Shown piece after piece: positions 14,442-15,247 of a stretch of DNA of 15,247 nt. The position numbers and the translations under genes are program-made. The notes under the pieces are model-generated. The model was not told the origin of the DNA. It saw only the letters and a list, made by a program, of their open reading frames with translations, and made no database searches. Source of the stretch: Lentisphaera sp. (GTDB lineage: Bacteria; Verrucomicrobiota; Lentisphaeria; Victivallales; GWF2-50-93); contig DYMC01000039.1 in assembly GCA_020721745.1 (NCBI GenBank), positions 1 to 15,247 of the forward strand. The letters are read 5' to 3'. How positions within the stretch are numbered: position 1 is the stretch's first letter; each line of letters starts with the position of its first letter.

Positions 14442-15247
14442 TTGCAAATCAGCACATTCGGCGGATTAATTCACTGCCGGTGTGATGAGTATTCTCCAAT
14501 CACTCTGCATGGTCACCTGCCGTACCTCTGTGAGTTCATGCATGCTGGTGGATTATTTGAACGCCTGGTAAAAAACTGTCCGTCGGAGTATAAAAGCAAC
14601 AATGCTCCGGAAGTAGGATCTGTTGTCGGAACCATTCTCTTGTCAATTCTTGCCGGGCATACCCGTTACCGCCACGCCGGTTCGTTATACGGTGGTCTCA
14701 CCGACAATGTTAGGCATCAAGCAACTGGTTTCCTACGATTCGCTACGGCGCGCTTTTTCCAAGGTCGACGAGCAGGTGGCCGTCAAGTGGTTGCAGAACG
14801 AATTGCTCTATTGCTGCGAGCCACTGCTTAGTTCCGGCTATGTTCTTGATCTCGCCCCCTACAGTCAAGCCACTCTACGGCCATCAGGAGGGGGCGGAAA
14901 AAGGTTGAGCCAATTGCAAAACTCCGGACGCGCAAGCGCGTCCCTCCATTTTTACGCCGATTTTTCGCAAAAATCGGCGTGGAGGGGCATGCTCTTGACA
15001 CGTATGAAATCACGTGTTGCCATGCCCGCGAAAAGAGTTTTGCAATTACCTCGGTTATAATCCGGAGAAACCTGGACGCCCGTCGCACTGCTATCGCTCG
15101 TATTTCATCGGAAGTCTCCGCCTGGTGCTGGATGCTGAAGTCCGTGCCGGAAACGAGACAGCAGGCCGCTGTTCGCATGAAGGGCTCTGGGATATCCTGG
15201 ACAATAGGCTTCCTCGTCATCTCCGGCCTACCCTGATTCGGGGCGAC
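14442..15247 (+). pseudogene. IS1380-like DDE transposase, frameshifted, interrupted by a MITE, cut by the window end
   Basis: The N-terminal part reads STFGGLIHCRCDEYSP, then GTILLSILAGHTRYRHAGSL, in one frame. A single-nucleotide change near 14690 shifts it to the frame with MLGIKQLVSYDSLRRAFSKV. A second shift near 14850 (DLAPYS, where the family has D-x-D-x-T-V) leads to TVKPLYGHQEGAEKG, so the first catalytic aspartate motif is damaged. The gene is then broken by the 146-bp repeat copy 4. It resumes at 15053 as YNPEKPGRPSH, with FIGSLRLVLDAEVRAGNE, and ends at the window edge in IRGD, the second catalytic aspartate. The DDE layout and GYNP-x-K-x-GRPSH motif match the IS1380-like branch of the IS4 superfamily. 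The original start is unclear; TTG at 14442 or 14427 are the only candidates. Confidence 0.85.
14907..15052 (-). mobile_element. MITE-like structured element, copy 4 (complete, 146 bp, with 4-bp target duplication)
   Basis: The ends are GAGCCAATTGCAAAACTC (14907-14924) and GAGTTTTGCAATTACCTC (15035-15052), identical to those of copy 2 in inverse orientation. GGTT flanks both sides (14903-14906 and 15053-15056). Removing the element and one GGTT restores the frame of the transposase it interrupts (AEKG|YNPEKPGRPSH), which fixes the boundaries. The inside is built of three stems: GGACGCGC/GCGCGTCC (14926-14943); a 12-bp stem ACGCCGATTTTT (14954-14965) with 14969-14980, nested in CCCTCC/GGAGGG; and GGGCATG/CATGCCC (14985-14991, 15021-15027) enclosing ACACGT/ACGTGT (14998-15003, 15012-15017). 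It encodes no protein, so the transposase that moved it must act in trans. Confidence 0.92.

Noticed and set aside
11093..15052. The repeats as a CRISPR array
   Set aside because: The copies are far apart, of unequal length, in both orientations and without regular spacers; they have terminal inverted repeats and a target duplication instead.

Overview
The window looks like the chromosome of a Gram-negative bacterium. The sigma-54 factor, an Lpt-type outer-membrane permease, and a zinc-ribbon transmembrane Ser/Thr kinase with a helical periplasmic tail suggest the PVC superphylum, most likely the Lentisphaerota/Verrucomicrobiota side. That placement is an inference from gene content, not a proven assignment.

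Left part (about 1-11082): an intact, densely packed, GC-rich backbone. A leftward pair, rpoN (sigma-54) followed by a GT-C-like polytopic membrane protein with a TPR-like tail, is joined by a 4-nt ATGA overlap. From a shared 140-nt divergent intergenic region a rightward operon begins: a YycJ/WalJ-like metallo-beta-lactamase-fold protein, an 891-aa zinc-ribbon Ser/Thr kinase with one membrane span, an LptF/LptG-family permease (4-nt overlap with the kinase) and a rhomboid protease (0-nt gap). A hairpin overlaps the rhomboid stop codon. It is followed by a NERD-domain/superfamily-1 helicase protein.

Right part (11083-15247): an accessory zone with few intact genes and more A/T. It holds a two-gene AbiEi/AbiEii-type toxin-antitoxin cassette on the minus strand, a heavily deleted IS256-family transposase, a frameshifted IS1380-like transposase that runs off the window, and four copies or remnants of one small structured repeat.

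The repeat is the most notable item. It is a non-autonomous, MITE-like element with 18-bp terminal inverted repeats (GAG-GT/CC-AATTGCAAAACTC). One copy (14907-15052) sits inside the IS1380-like transposase gene. Removing it together with one copy of the flanking GGTT restores an uninterrupted reading frame, which fixes its exact ends and a 4-bp target duplication. Comparing the two full copies shows conserved stems with swapped hairpin tips. The like ends (CC-type) of copies 2 and 3 face each other across the AbiE cassette.
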